Below are positions 33,404-43,500 of a stretch of DNA of 64,000 nt, piece after piece. Where the stretch lies: contig JBALVI010000002.1 in the NCBI GenBank assembly GCA_036961205.1, forward strand, positions 372,001 through 436,000, in the 5' to 3' direction. The stretch's first letter is position 1. Each line of letters begins with the position of its first letter. The notes beneath the pieces were generated by a model, which did not search any database, was not told the DNA's origin, and worked only from the letters and a program-made list of their open reading frames with translations. This DNA comes from CALJFL01 sp036961205. GTDB lineage: Bacteria; Pseudomonadota; Gammaproteobacteria; Pseudomonadales; Halieaceae. The position numbers were made by a program, and so were the translations under genes.

Positions 33404-34087
33404 CTATTTGAGGCCTTTTTCTTCAACCTTGGACATGACCAGCGCGAACACATCTGCGATCGGCATGGCTGAACTGTCAAGGACAATGGCGTCTTCAGCG
33501 GGGCACAAAGGTGAGACCGTGCGACTACTGTCGCGGGCATCTCTTTCCTCGATGTCCTTTAGAAGGCGCGGGAGGGTAACATTTTCACCCTTGGCAATCA
33601 ATTGCCTGTAGCGCCGCTCAGCGCGTATTTCCGAGCTGGCGGTGAGGAATATTTTCAGGTCGGCGGCAGGGAAAACAACAGTACCCATATCGCGACCATC
33701 GGCGACCAGACCTGGGGCAGCGCAAAACTCCCTCTGCCGGGCTAGCAAAGCCTCTCGAACGGAGGGAATAGCAGCAACGGTAGACGCTGCACGCCCCCCC
33801 TCCTCAGTACGAATCGCCTTACTGACATCCTGCCCTTTGTAGGCCACCAAAATCTCACCGCTATCACAGCTGGTAAAGGTCACGTCGAGACTACGCGCGA
33901 CAGCGGTGACTGCCACCTCGTCGTCCCAACGCACACCCTCAATAAGGCAGGCCTGGCCCGTAACACGGTACAAGGCGCCGCTATCAAGCAGATGCCAACC
34001 CAATGCTTCGGCCAGCATATGGCTGAGCGTGCCCTTGCCAGCGCCGCTAGGGCCATCAACCGCAATAATAGGCGCCGGGTAGTTCAC
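33404..34087 (-). CDS. cmk: Cytidylate kinase
   Basis: Phosphorylates CMP and dCMP. At 227 residues it matches the family. The P-loop is VDGPSGAGKGTLS near the N-terminus, and DGRDMGTVVFP and the R-rich lid (LTASSEIRAERRYRQL) are present. The start is GTG at 34087, directly after the aroA stop with no gap, so translation is coupled to aroA. It is followed by rpsA. Confidence 0.96.
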   Translation of the reverse strand: MNYPAPIIAVDGPSGAGKGTLSHMLAEALGWHLLDSGALYRVTGQACLIEGVRWDDEVAVTAVARSLDVTFTSCDSGEILVAYKGQDVSKAIRTEEGGRAASTVAAIPSVREALLARQREFCAAPGLVADGRDMGTVVFPAADLKIFLTASSEIRAERRYRQLIAKGENVTLPRLLKDIEERDARDSSRTVSPLCPAEDAIVLDSSAMPIADVFALVMSKVEEKGLK

Positions 34088-35392
34088 TTAGGTCGCCACC
34101 GAAGAGATCCGCAGACCCACACTGCGGGCCAAATCGTCGAAGCCGGGGAATGAGGTCGCCACATGATCACAGTCCAGTACGTGGACCTCTCCTTCCGAAC
34201 GCAATGCCGCTACGGCAAACGCCATCGCTATGCGGTGGTCGTGAAACGTATTCACCGCCCCGGAGCCCATAGTGCCACCCTCAATAACAATACCGTCGGG
34301 CAGCACTTCATTGACTACCCCCAGAGTAGTCAAACCCTCGGCCATACTGGCAATACGGTCGCTTTCCTTGACTCGCAATTCCTCTGCACCCGTTAAACGG
34401 GTGGTGCCTTCGGCGCAGGCCGCCGCAATAAACAGCACGGGAAATTCATCAATCGCCAGCGGCACGAGATCCTGCGGTATATCGATCCCTTTTAGTGGCG
34501 CGTAACGAACGCGGATATCAGCCACCGGCTCGCCACCCACTTCACGCTCATTTTGCAGACTAATATCAGCTCCCATCGCCTGCAAAATGCCGATGACACC
34601 GGTTCGCGTAGGATTTATTCCAACGTGAGTCAACAACAAATCTGAACCTGGTGCGATGCTTGCCGCTACCAGGAAAAATGCCGCCGAGGAGATATCTGCG
34701 GGGACATCGATATCAGTGGCCGTCAGTTCGCCACCCCCGGTAACACTGATGACTCCGTCCTGCTTAGTCACCTCGTAGCCGAACCCGCGCAGCATACGTT
34801 CGGTATGATCACGGGTAGGTGCCGGCTCGGTTACCGAGGTTCGGCCCTTGGCATACAGGCCCGCCAACAAGACACAGGATTTGACCTGTGCACTGGCCAT
34901 GGGTAAATCATAATGGATGCCATTCAGCGCCTTTTCTCCATGAAGACGCAGAGGCGGCCTGCCGCCCTCGGCACTGTCTACCTGTGCCCCCATAAGTTTG
35001 AGAGGGTCGATAACTCTACCCATTGGCCGACCACACAGAGACTCATCACCGGTCAACTCGCAGGAGAAATTCTGCCCGGCCAGCAAACCGCATAGCAGCC
35101 GGATACTGGTGCCGGCATTCCCCAAATCCAGTGGCTTGGAGGGCGCCTTTAAGCCATGCAGGCCGACACCCTCGATGGTCAGCGCACCATTTTTCGGCGC
35201 ACTGATCTTGACACCCATTTCACGAAAGGCCGCCACTGTGGCCAGTGCGTCCTCGCCCTCAAGAAAACCGGAGACGCGCGTGGTGCCCTGAGCCAGGGCG
35301 CCAAGCATTATCGAGCGGTGGGAAATGGATTTGTCCCCTGGAACACGAATTTCGCCAGTAATGGTTCCTCCAGGTAACAGCATAAATTGCAT
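34088..35392 (-). CDS. aroA: 3-phosphoshikimate 1-carboxyvinyltransferase (EPSP synthase)
   Basis: The sixth step of the shikimate pathway. At 434 residues it shows the motifs PGDKSISHRSIMLGALA, NAGTSIRLLCGLLAGQ and EELRVKESDRI, with catalytic Asp in IDEFPVLFIAAACAEGTT. In Pseudomonas and relatives aroA is fused to tyrA; here the two are separate, 9 bp apart. It is followed immediately by cmk. Confidence 0.96.
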   Translation of the reverse strand: MQFMLLPGGTITGEIRVPGDKSISHRSIMLGALAQGTTRVSGFLEGEDALATVAAFREMGVKISAPKNGALTIEGVGLHGLKAPSKPLDLGNAGTSIRLLCGLLAGQNFSCELTGDESLCGRPMGRVIDPLKLMGAQVDSAEGGRPPLRLHGEKALNGIHYDLPMASAQVKSCVLLAGLYAKGRTSVTEPAPTRDHTERMLRGFGYEVTKQDGVISVTGGGELTATDIDVPADISSAAFFLVAASIAPGSDLLLTHVGINPTRTGVIGILQAMGADISLQNEREVGGEPVADIRVRYAPLKGIDIPQDLVPLAIDEFPVLFIAAACAEGTTRLTGAEELRVKESDRIASMAEGLTTLGVVNEVLPDGIVIEGGTMGSGAVNTFHDHRIAMAFAVAALRSEGEVHVLDCDHVATSFPGFDDLARSVGLRISSVAT

Positions 35393-35401
35393 AATGTTCT
35401 C

Positions 35402-36322
35402 TCAGTCTTGGGACGTATTTTGGCCGGAGGCGCGGGCGGCAAGCAGAGCCGTAAATCGATCCCGTGATTCTTTTGCCCGGGTAAAGGTAGCCAGAAGCGC
35501 ATCGCTGTCTTCCGCCTCGATGGCAGCACGCAGCGTGACCAGATGGTCTTCAAAATTGCCCAGCGAGTCCAACAAAGCATCCTTATTTGCAATCGCTATA
35601 TCTTTCCACATAGTCGGATCGCTGGAGGCAATGCGGGTAAAATCGCGAAAGCCACCGGCGGCAAAGCGAAAAATATCTTCATTGGCATCGGTCTGTGCCA
35701 GGGCATCTACCAGTGTATAGGCAAGCACGTGGGGTAAGTGACTGGTGGCAGCCAGTACAGCATCATGGCTCGCAACTGACATCGTCACTACCTCGGCACC
35801 CGTACTCTCCCACATAGCCTGAATCAGCTCTACCGCCTTAGGGTCACTGTCCTGCTCGGGGGTAAGAATGACACGGTGCCGCTGAAACAATGCCACGTTG
35901 GAGGCATCTACCCCACTGCGTTCTGAGCCGGCTATCGGGTGCCCGAGCACCAGCCGTGGTGGCATCTTGCCATTGGATGCCAGAACTGCATCACGCAGAC
36001 TGCCTTTGACACTGGCAACATCGGTAACCACAGGGCCCGAACCATCCTCAGGTAGCAGCGGCAGAACCTTCTGCAGCATGTCCGCTGCAATAAGAGTTGG
36101 GGTGGCAACAACCAAAATATCTGCCTGTGCTACAGCCTCTTCGAGATTCAACGTGTAGCTGTCGATAACACCTAATTCAACGCCGCGGGCCAACGACGGT
36201 TCTCGATGACCCCAGCCGACTATCCGCTGACAAAAACTGGTCGCGCGCAGAGATCTGGCGAGAGAACCACCAATGAGACCCAGACCGAGAATTACAACGG
36301 TATTTTGCTTATAGCTCATCAA
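35402..36322 (-). CDS. tyrA: Prephenate dehydrogenase
   Basis: The tyrosine branch: NAD-dependent oxidative decarboxylation of prephenate. At 306 residues it has the nucleotide motif VVILGLGLIGGSLARSLR, the catalytic-His region LVLGHPIAGSERSG and the second His-containing HDAVLAATSHLPHVLAY. It is a stand-alone dehydrogenase without the chorismate mutase fusion seen in enterobacteria. The gap to pheA is 8 bp and to aroA 9 bp, so the block is one operon. No hisC-type aminotransferase lies between pheA and tyrA, unlike in Pseudomonas. Confidence 0.94.
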   Translation of the reverse strand: MMSYKQNTVVILGLGLIGGSLARSLRATSFCQRIVGWGHREPSLARGVELGVIDSYTLNLEEAVAQADILVVATPTLIAADMLQKVLPLLPEDGSGPVVTDVASVKGSLRDAVLASNGKMPPRLVLGHPIAGSERSGVDASNVALFQRHRVILTPEQDSDPKAVELIQAMWESTGAEVVTMSVASHDAVLAATSHLPHVLAYTLVDALAQTDANEDIFRFAAGGFRDFTRIASSDPTMWKDIAIANKDALLDSLGNFEDHLVTLRAAIEAEDSDALLATFTRAKESRDRFTALLAARASGQNTSQD

Positions 36323-36330
36323 CCGACCGC

Positions 36331-37449
36331 CTAGAGAACTGCGCGCGGATAAGAGCCCAGAGGCTTAAGCAAAATCGACTGCTCTTCCAGCTCCGACACG
36401 ATGGCGGCGATATTGTCGTCCTGCACATGGCCCTCGAATTCAATAAAGAATACATAGGCCCACTTTTCGGTACGAGACGGTCGCGTATCAATGCGGGTCA
36501 GACTAACCCCGCCTTTGCGGAAAGGTTCAAGGAGGGTGAATAACGCCCCAGGCTTATTGCGACTTGCGACTATAATAGAAGTCTTATCGCGACCACTGGG
36601 TGGAACTTCCTCGCGACCAACAATCAAAAACCGGGTAGTGTTATCGGGGAAGTCCTCGATATTACTGGCCAACTTTTCCAAGTGATACTGGTTGGCAGCG
36701 ATATCGCCAGCAACCGCGGCAACGCCGGGAGTTTCCGCAGCGATACGCGCGGCCTCACCGTTACTGCTCACGGCTTCTCGCTCTACGTTCGGCCAGTGCT
36801 GGTCCAGCCAGTTGCGGCATTGGGCGAGTGCCTGCTGATGGGCGCAAATTCGAGTGACCTGTTCTGCGCTGGTGCCAGGCGCCACCAACAGATGATGCAT
36901 GATGCGCATTTCGACCTCGCCGGATATCTTCAGCGAGGAGTCCATAAAATTATCCAGGGTGTGGCTGACCATGCCCTCAGTCGAATTCTCCACCGGCACC
37001 ACACCATAATTGCATTCACCGGACTCTACCTGAGAGAACACTGCATCAATGGTACTTTGCGGTACGCTCAAGGCGGCGTGGCCAAAATGCTTGATTGCAG
37101 CGGCCTGGGTGAAGGTCCCCTCTGGACCGAGATAGGCGACCTGCAGCGGCTTTTCCAGGGCAAGACAGGCGGACATAACCTCGCGGAAAATATGTGCGAC
37201 CGTTTCTCCGGCCAACGGACCCTCATTGCGATCGATAATGCCCTGCAACACCTGAGCTTCGCGCTCGGGGCGATAATAAACCACCTCGGCACTTTCATCC
37301 CCGGCGGCACGGGCTGCCTGCACCGCGGCGAGCTTAATATCCGCAACCCGCTGGGCGCACTCTGCCCGACGGTTTAACAACGCCTGTATTTCGCGGTCAA
37401 TCGCGTCTATATCCGCTCTGACCTGATCTAGGTTCCGTTCGTCTGCCAT
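36331..37449 (-). CDS. pheA: Chorismate mutase / prephenate dehydratase (P-protein)
   Basis: A 372-residue bifunctional enzyme of phenylalanine synthesis. The chorismate mutase AroQ domain (1-95) begins DQVRADIDAIDREIQALLNRR. The prephenate dehydratase domain (about 105-280) carries YLGPEGTFTQAA and the catalytic-region segment ENSTEGMV. The C-terminal ACT domain (about 290-370) starts at SRNKPGALFTLLEPF and senses phenylalanine. It starts with ATG at 37449, 12 bp after serC. Confidence 0.96.
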   Translation of the reverse strand: MADERNLDQVRADIDAIDREIQALLNRRAECAQRVADIKLAAVQAARAAGDESAEVVYYRPEREAQVLQGIIDRNEGPLAGETVAHIFREVMSACLALEKPLQVAYLGPEGTFTQAAAIKHFGHAALSVPQSTIDAVFSQVESGECNYGVVPVENSTEGMVSHTLDNFMDSSLKISGEVEMRIMHHLLVAPGTSAEQVTRICAHQQALAQCRNWLDQHWPNVEREAVSSNGEAARIAAETPGVAAVAGDIAANQYHLEKLASNIEDFPDNTTRFLIVGREEVPPSGRDKTSIIVASRNKPGALFTLLEPFRKGGVSLTRIDTRPSRTEKWAYVFFIEFEGHVQDDNIAAIVSELEEQSILLKPLGSYPRAVL

Positions 37450-37461
37450 TAGCTTGGGTGT

Positions 37462-38541
37462 CTAGCCATTGCGTTTTTCAAAGTCCCGCATAAAATCAAT
37501 CAACGCAGTTACTGCCTGTTCACTCACCGCATTGTAGATACTTGCGCGCATTCCACCTACCGAGCGATGCCCCTTCAGGTTTAACAGCCCTGCCGCCTCA
37601 GACTCCTGCAAAAACTGTTTATCGAGTTCCGAATCAGCCAAAGTAAACGGTATATTCATCAGGGATCGGCTGGGAATTTCCACCGGATTGGCGTAGAAAT
37701 CACTGTTATCGATTGCGCTATACAAAGCTTCGGCTTTGCCCCTATTGATCGCCTCCATAGCGTTCAACCCGCCAAGATCTTCCAACCAGGCAAAGACCAG
37801 CCCGGCCAGATACAGACCAAAGGTCGGCGGTGTGTTGTACATTGAATCGTTGTCGGCGGCCACCTGCCAGTTCAGCATCGCCGGGCAGTTGGCCATCGCT
37901 CGGCCCAGCAGGTCGCGGCGGACAATTGCCAGAGTCAGCCCTGCAGGACCAATATTTTTCTGCGCGCCCGCATAGATAAAGCCAAATTCGCTGACATCAA
38001 TAGGCCGGGACAGAATAGTGGATGACATGTCGGCCACTAGCGGCACATCGACTTGCGGCGTCCAAAAGTACTCGACGCCACCGATGGTTTCGTTCGGAGT
38101 GTAATGAAGGTACACCGCATCATCACTCAGAGCCCAGCTCTCGCGAGGTGGAATGGTGGAAAACTTGGTGTCCTCTGAACTTGCCGCGACATTGACTTCG
38201 CAGTAGCGGCCCGCCTCAGCAATCGCTTTCTTCGACCACTGCCCGGTATTAATGTAGTCGACCTTGTCTCCAGCCGCTGCCAGATTCAGGGGCACGGCAG
38301 CAAACTGGGTACTGGCACCGCCCTGTAAAAACAATACGGCGTAGTCGTCTGTAATACCCAAAAGGCGCCGCAGAGCCTGCTCGGCGGCCTCGGCCACACC
38401 GACAACCTCGGGGCTACGATGACTCATTTCCATCAACGACAGGCCTGCGCCGTGCCAGTCTAGCAATTCATCGCGCGCAGTCTCCAGAACAGACTCGGGC
38501 AAAGAAGCCGGTCCGGCGCAGAAGTTGTAACAGCGGGTCAT
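37462..38541 (-). CDS. serC: Phosphoserine aminotransferase
   Basis: A 359-residue PLP enzyme of serine and pyridoxal phosphate synthesis. The N-terminus YNFCAGPASLP, LFLQGGASTQFAAVP and the PLP-lysine region GFIYAGAQKNIGPAGL are clear, and the ending KGHRSVGGMRASIYNA is typical. It sits between gyrA (36 bp upstream) and pheA. Confidence 0.97.
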   Translation of the reverse strand: MTRCYNFCAGPASLPESVLETARDELLDWHGAGLSLMEMSHRSPEVVGVAEAAEQALRRLLGITDDYAVLFLQGGASTQFAAVPLNLAAAGDKVDYINTGQWSKKAIAEAGRYCEVNVAASSEDTKFSTIPPRESWALSDDAVYLHYTPNETIGGVEYFWTPQVDVPLVADMSSTILSRPIDVSEFGFIYAGAQKNIGPAGLTLAIVRRDLLGRAMANCPAMLNWQVAADNDSMYNTPPTFGLYLAGLVFAWLEDLGGLNAMEAINRGKAEALYSAIDNSDFYANPVEIPSRSLMNIPFTLADSELDKQFLQESEAAGLLNLKGHRSVGGMRASIYNAVSEQAVTALIDFMRDFEKRNG

Positions 38542-38577
38542 TTCAGTATTTCCTTGTATCCAATATGAGCGGAGGAC

Positions 38578-41151
38578 TTAGTCCTCACCAGTCTCATTAT
38601 CCTCTTCGACGAAAGCCACTACTTCGGGCTCATCAATACGCTCGACGCTGACCAGACTTTCACCTTCTTTAGTCCGAATAACGCGAACACCCTGGGTGTT
38701 GCGCCCCAGAATAGAGACCTCGTCGGCACGCGTGCGAACCAAGGTTCCCTGATTAGAGATAAGCATCAACTCATCGCCTTCAAAGACCTGAACCGCACCG
38801 ACAAGATTACCGTTGCGGGCGCTGGTCGACATAGCGATTACGCCCTTGTTACCCCGTCCTTTAGTGGGGAACTCGGATGCCTCAGTCCGCTTGCCGTAGC
38901 CATTTTCACTGACGGTAAGTACACGACCGGCTTCCTGCGGAATAATCAGAGAAATCATACGATGCCCCTCACCCAGACGAATACCACGCACGCCGCGGGC
39001 GGTTCTGCCCATGGCTCGAACATCCTCTTCCTTGAAGCGGGCGGTTTTACCCTCACTGCTGAACAGCATCACTTCACAGCTGCCATCGGTGATGGCAGTG
39101 CCGACCAGCACATCGCCTTCGTCGAGTTCCAGAGCCCGTAAGCCAACGCTGCGCCGGCGGGCGAAATTCGTCAGTTCGGTTTTCTTGACGGTGCCATTGG
39201 CTGTCGCCATAAAGATGTAGTGGCCCTCGGTATATTCGTCGACCGGCAAAATGGAGGTGACGCGCTCGCCATCTTCCAGCGGTAACAAGTTCACCATAGG
39301 CCTACCGCGAGAGTTTCGACCAGCCAGGGGAATCTGGTAGACCTTTAACCAATAAACCTTACCCATATTGGAAAAGCACAAAATGGTGGCATGAGTGCTG
39401 GCAATCAACAAGTGCTCAACAAAATCCTCATCTTTCACCGCCGTCGCCGACTTGCCGGTACCACCGCGACGCTGCGCCTGGTAATCGGACAAGGCCTGGG
39501 TTTTAGCGTAGCCCCCGTGAGAGATGGTGACCACACGATCTTCTTCGGTGATCAGATCCTCTACGGTGAGATCATGCTGGGACGCGGTGATTTCAGTTCT
39601 ACGCTCGTCTCCGAACTCCGCAACGATCTCTTCCAATTCTTGGCGAATGACCAGCTTGAGGCGATCGGTATCGCCCAGTATCTCCATGTAATCGGCAATC
39701 TCGGCCAGCCGTTCCTGAAATTCAGCCAGCAGCTTTTCATGCTCAAGGCCGGTGAGGCGGTGCAGCCTCAATTCCAAAATGGCCTGAGCCTGAACCGGTG
39801 ACAGGTGATACTGACCGTCGTGCAGGCCAAAATGAGGATCAAGCTTGTCAGGGCGACAGGCGTCGGCTCCCGCTCGCTCCAACATGGTCAACACATCACC
39901 CGCCGGCCAGGCACGGGCGAGTAACTTTTCGCGCGCCTCAGCGGGACTTGGCGAAGCCTTGATCAAGGCTATTATCTCGTCAATATTCACCAGCGCAATG
40001 GCCAGCCCTTCGAGAATATGGCCGCGCTCGCGCGCTTTGCGCAGTAGATAAACCGTTCTGCGGGTCACCACTTCACGGCGGTGCCGGATGAAGGCTTCTA
40101 TAATTTCCTTCAGATTCAGTATTTTTGGCTGACCATCGACCAGCGCCACCATATTAATGCCAAACACTGACTGCAATTGGGTTTGCGCGTACAAGTTATT
40201 CAGCACGACATCGCCAATTTCGCCGCGGCGCAATTCGATCACTACTCGCATGCCATCCTTGTCGGATTCATCGCGCAACTCAGTGATACCCTCAATCTTC
40301 TTCTCTTTCACCAGCTCGGCAATACGCTCAATCAAGCGCGCCTTGTTTAATTGATAGGGCAGCTCGTGAATGAGAATAATGTCTTTACCGCGCTTTTCAT
40401 CGGTAATCACCTCTGCCTTGGCGCGCACATAAATGCGCCCCCTACCGGTGCGATAGGCTTGAATAATCCCTGCACGACCATTAATGATCGCGGCGGTGGG
40501 GAAATCAGGACCGGGGATGTGCTCCATCAGGTCATCAATTGTCATCTCGGGATTAGCGATCAGCGCCAGCGTTCCACTGATCACCTCAGTGAGGTTATGC
40601 GGTGGGATATTAGTGGCCATACCAACGGCAATACCCGAAGAACCGTTGATCAGTAAATTGGGGACTCGCGTGGGCATAACCGCCGGAATGCGTTCGGTGC
40701 CATCGTAGTTGTCGACAAAATCGACCGTTTCTTTGTCGAGATCGGCCAGAATCGAGTGGGCGATCTTACGCATTCTGATTTCGGTGTAGCGCATGGCTGC
40801 AGCCGAGTCGCCATCGACGGAGCCGAAGTTACCCTGACCATCAACCAGCATGTAGCGCAGGGAAAAAGGTTGCGCCATTCGCACAATCGCTTCGTAGACC
40901 GCCGAATCACCGTGAGGGTGGTACTTACCGATGACGTCGCCAACCACGCGGGCAGATTTTTTGTACGATTTGTTCCAGTCGTTGTTGAGCTCATTCATGG
41001 CGAATAACACACGCCTGTGAACCGGCTTCAGGCCGTCGCGAACATCCGGCAGTGCCCTACCCACGATTACACTCATTGCGTAATCCAGATAGGACTGTTT
41101 CATCTCGTCTTCAATATTGACGGGAACGATTTCTTTGGCTATTTCACCCAT
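38578..41151 (-). CDS. gyrA: DNA gyrase subunit A
   Basis: An 857-residue cleavage-and-religation subunit of gyrase. The catalytic tyrosine is Tyr122 (AAMRYTEIR). The quinolone-determining region reads HPHGDSAVYEAIVRMAQ with Ser83 and Glu87, i.e. without the usual resistance changes at Ser83. The C-terminal beta-pinwheel includes the GyrA box QAQRRGGTG. The acidic tail (EEDNETGED) is as in relatives. AAGGA lies upstream of the ATG. Confidence 0.98.
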   Translation of the reverse strand: MGEIAKEIVPVNIEDEMKQSYLDYAMSVIVGRALPDVRDGLKPVHRRVLFAMNELNNDWNKSYKKSARVVGDVIGKYHPHGDSAVYEAIVRMAQPFSLRYMLVDGQGNFGSVDGDSAAAMRYTEIRMRKIAHSILADLDKETVDFVDNYDGTERIPAVMPTRVPNLLINGSSGIAVGMATNIPPHNLTEVISGTLALIANPEMTIDDLMEHIPGPDFPTAAIINGRAGIIQAYRTGRGRIYVRAKAEVITDEKRGKDIILIHELPYQLNKARLIERIAELVKEKKIEGITELRDESDKDGMRVVIELRRGEIGDVVLNNLYAQTQLQSVFGINMVALVDGQPKILNLKEIIEAFIRHRREVVTRRTVYLLRKARERGHILEGLAIALVNIDEIIALIKASPSPAEAREKLLARAWPAGDVLTMLERAGADACRPDKLDPHFGLHDGQYHLSPVQAQAILELRLHRLTGLEHEKLLAEFQERLAEIADYMEILGDTDRLKLVIRQELEEIVAEFGDERRTEITASQHDLTVEDLITEEDRVVTISHGGYAKTQALSDYQAQRRGGTGKSATAVKDEDFVEHLLIASTHATILCFSNMGKVYWLKVYQIPLAGRNSRGRPMVNLLPLEDGERVTSILPVDEYTEGHYIFMATANGTVKKTELTNFARRRSVGLRALELDEGDVLVGTAITDGSCEVMLFSSEGKTARFKEEDVRAMGRTARGVRGIRLGEGHRMISLIIPQEAGRVLTVSENGYGKRTEASEFPTKGRGNKGVIAMSTSARNGNLVGAVQVFEGDELMLISNQGTLVRTRADEVSILGRNTQGVRVIRTKEGESLVSVERIDEPEVVAFVEEDNETGED

Positions 41152-41451
41152 GTAAAACGATTTCCTTAACCTACACGACGAGGGCTGTTTTTATGTGGCT
41201 TGTTCCACCTGCTTTTGCTCTGTGATACAGCGTTTAAACAGCTTTGCGCGCCCTCTGGCGCCAACCGTCAATTATACTGAAACTGGCTCCGAACCGCCAT
41301 GTTTTTACCAATTTCAGGCCACTGAGTAAGCCGCTTTCAGAGAATTACGGTTATACTTTCGCGCTGACTCGCCCGGGTTGAGTCAATCCGCCAGAATTGG
41401 CGATTTTTTGATCGCTCTACTGGCTTGTAACTACACGATAGAAGAGGTTTT
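41152..41451. promoter_or_regulatory. Divergent promoter region gyrA / mtaD
   Basis: A 300-bp gap between divergently transcribed gyrA and the deaminase gene, expected to hold both promoters. I see the gyrA ribosome site and a GC palindrome (GCGCCCTCTGGCGCC, about 41249-41263), but no hexamer pair convincing enough to assign and no additional gene. Confidence 0.4.
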
Positions 41452-42774
41452 ATGGACCGGGAACACACTACTGTCGACACACTGCTGCACCCCGACTGGA
41501 TCGTTCCCGTGGTGCCCGAGGGTGAAGTCCTCACAGACCACAGTCTGGCCATCACCGGGGGGGAAATCAGTGCCATCTTACCGCGCGCACAAGCTAGTAA
41601 GTTAGAGGCCAAACAAGAGCTACATCTTCCTGGGCACACACTGTTGCCGGGACTGATTAACGGCCATGGGCACGCTGCTATGAGCCTACTGCGCGGCTTC
41701 GCTGATGACCTACCGCTGATGCCGTGGCTGGAGAATCATATCTGGCCGGCAGAAGCCGATCACGTCAGCGAAGAATTCGCAGCCGATGGAGTTTTGCTCG
41801 CCATTGCCGAAATGCTGCGCTGCGGCACGACTACGTTCAGTGATATGTACTTTTTCCCGGATATCACCGCCAGGGTAGCCCGCGAAACCGGTATGCGCTG
41901 CCAGATCACCTTTCCCGTTTTTGACTTTCCGACCATCTGGGCCCGCGACGCCGACGAATATATTCGTAAGGGTCTGGATCTCAGAAACGGTATTCAGCAC
42001 GAGGGCCTGATCAGTTTAGGGTTCGGTCCGCACGCTCCCTACACCGTGTCTGAGCCGAATCTGGTAAAAGTCGCCACCTTGGCAGCGGAGGCGGACATGG
42101 TGGTACAGATACACCTGCATGAAACTAGCGGCGAGGTACTGCAAGCAGTGGAAGCAAACGGTGAGCGACCATTGGATACCTTGCACCGGCTTGGTATGTT
42201 AGGACCGCGCACTCAGTGCGTGCACATGACCTCACTGGGGCAGCAGGATATCGAATTGCTCGCTCGCACCGGAGCCCACGTGATCCATTGCCCACAATCA
42301 AATATGAAACTTGCATCTGGCACCTGCCCGGTGACGAAATTGCTGGCCGCGGGTGTCAATGTTGCACTAGGCACAGATGGCGCGGCCAGTAATAACGACC
42401 TGAACATGTTCGGCGAAATGCAGGCAGCAGCCTTACTGGCAAAACTGGACAGCCAGGACGCCACTGCATTACCCGCCGCCCAAGCGCTGACCATGGCGAC
42501 TATCGCCGGTGCCAGAGCCATGGGGCTGGAAGATAGAATCGGCAGTCTGGAGGTTGGCAAGCAAGCCGACCTTATTGCCGTGGATCTGAGCCAGCCCGAA
42601 ACCCAGCCAATGTACAATGCCCTGTCGCAGCTGGTGTATGCGTGCAATGGCAGCCAGGTCAACCACAGCTGGATCGCCGGCAAACCGGTGATGCAACAAC
42701 GTGAATTAGTCAATATCAACCAGAGCGAACTGGCGCAGCGGGTAACACGCTGGCAGCGTCAGATATCCGCATGA
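41452..42774 (+). CDS. mtaD: 5-methylthioadenosine/S-adenosylhomocysteine deaminase (TRZ/ATZ family)
   Basis: A 440-residue metal-dependent amidohydrolase that deaminates methylthioadenosine or S-adenosylhomocysteine. Metal ligands are in LINGHGHAAMSLLRGF (His-x-His), HLHETSGEV, and HCPQSNMKLASG followed by ALGTDGAASNNDLNMF. Position upstream of ubiG, mupP and yciK, divergent from gyrA, is the same as in Pseudomonas. The 15-bp gap to ubiG indicates one operon. Confidence 0.9.
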   Translation: MDREHTTVDTLLHPDWIVPVVPEGEVLTDHSLAITGGEISAILPRAQASKLEAKQELHLPGHTLLPGLINGHGHAAMSLLRGFADDLPLMPWLENHIWPAEADHVSEEFAADGVLLAIAEMLRCGTTTFSDMYFFPDITARVARETGMRCQITFPVFDFPTIWARDADEYIRKGLDLRNGIQHEGLISLGFGPHAPYTVSEPNLVKVATLAAEADMVVQIHLHETSGEVLQAVEANGERPLDTLHRLGMLGPRTQCVHMTSLGQQDIELLARTGAHVIHCPQSNMKLASGTCPVTKLLAAGVNVALGTDGAASNNDLNMFGEMQAAALLAKLDSQDATALPAAQALTMATIAGARAMGLEDRIGSLEVGKQADLIAVDLSQPETQPMYNALSQLVYACNGSQVNHSWIAGKPVMQQRELVNINQSELAQRVTRWQRQISA

Positions 42775-42789
42775 GGAAATTAACCAAAG

Positions 42790-43500
42790 ATGACTAGCAC
42801 TATCAATGTCGACCCTCAGGAGATTGCCAAATTCGAAGCGCTCGCCTCGCGCTGGTGGGATCGCAACAGTGAGTTTAAGCCGCTACACGACATTAACCCC
42901 CTGCGGGCAAACTATATTGACGAGCACTCACCTGTCTCCGGCCAACAATTGGTGGATGTGGGTTGTGGTGGCGGCATACTTGCTGAAGCGATGGCGCACA
43001 GGGGTGCCACCGTAACCGGCATCGATATGGGTGAAGCGCCTTTATCGGTGGCAAAAATACACCAGCTGGAATCCGGTGTGTCGGTGAATTACCGGCAAGC
43101 AACTGCGGAGCAGTTGGCCGAAGAAATGCCTGCCAGCTTCGATGTCGTGTGTTGCCTGGAGATGCTGGAGCACGTCCCCGACCCCGCTGCTGTCATCACT
43201 GCCTGCGCTGAAATGGCGAAACCGGGTGCCTCTCTCTATTTTTCTACTATCAATCGCAACCCTAAAGCCTTTGCGCTAATGATCGTCGGTGCCGAACATA
43301 TACTCAAATTACTGCCGGCAGGCACACATGAGTACACCAAGTTCATCAAGCCTTCTGAGCTGGCCAGCTGGTGCCGCGCCGCCGGGCTGGTAATGACTGA
43401 TATGACAGGACTGACCTACAACCCGATCAGCAAGCGCTATCGACTTAATCCTCGTGACGTGGGAGTGAACTACATGGTTCGCGCGGAAAAACCGGCGTGA
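42790..43500 (+). CDS. ubiG: Ubiquinone biosynthesis O-methyltransferase
   Basis: A 236-residue class I SAM methyltransferase that performs both O-methylations of ubiquinone synthesis. It starts NVDPQEIAKFEALASRWWD, the UbiG hallmark. The SAM motif is VDVGCGGGILAEAMA, followed by CLEMLEHVPDP and the membrane-binding NRNPKAF segment. Its stop overlaps the next start by four bases. Confidence 0.96.
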   Translation: MTSTINVDPQEIAKFEALASRWWDRNSEFKPLHDINPLRANYIDEHSPVSGQQLVDVGCGGGILAEAMAHRGATVTGIDMGEAPLSVAKIHQLESGVSVNYRQATAEQLAEEMPASFDVVCCLEMLEHVPDPAAVITACAEMAKPGASLYFSTINRNPKAFALMIVGAEHILKLLPAGTHEYTKFIKPSELASWCRAAGLVMTDMTGLTYNPISKRYRLNPRDVGVNYMVRAEKPA

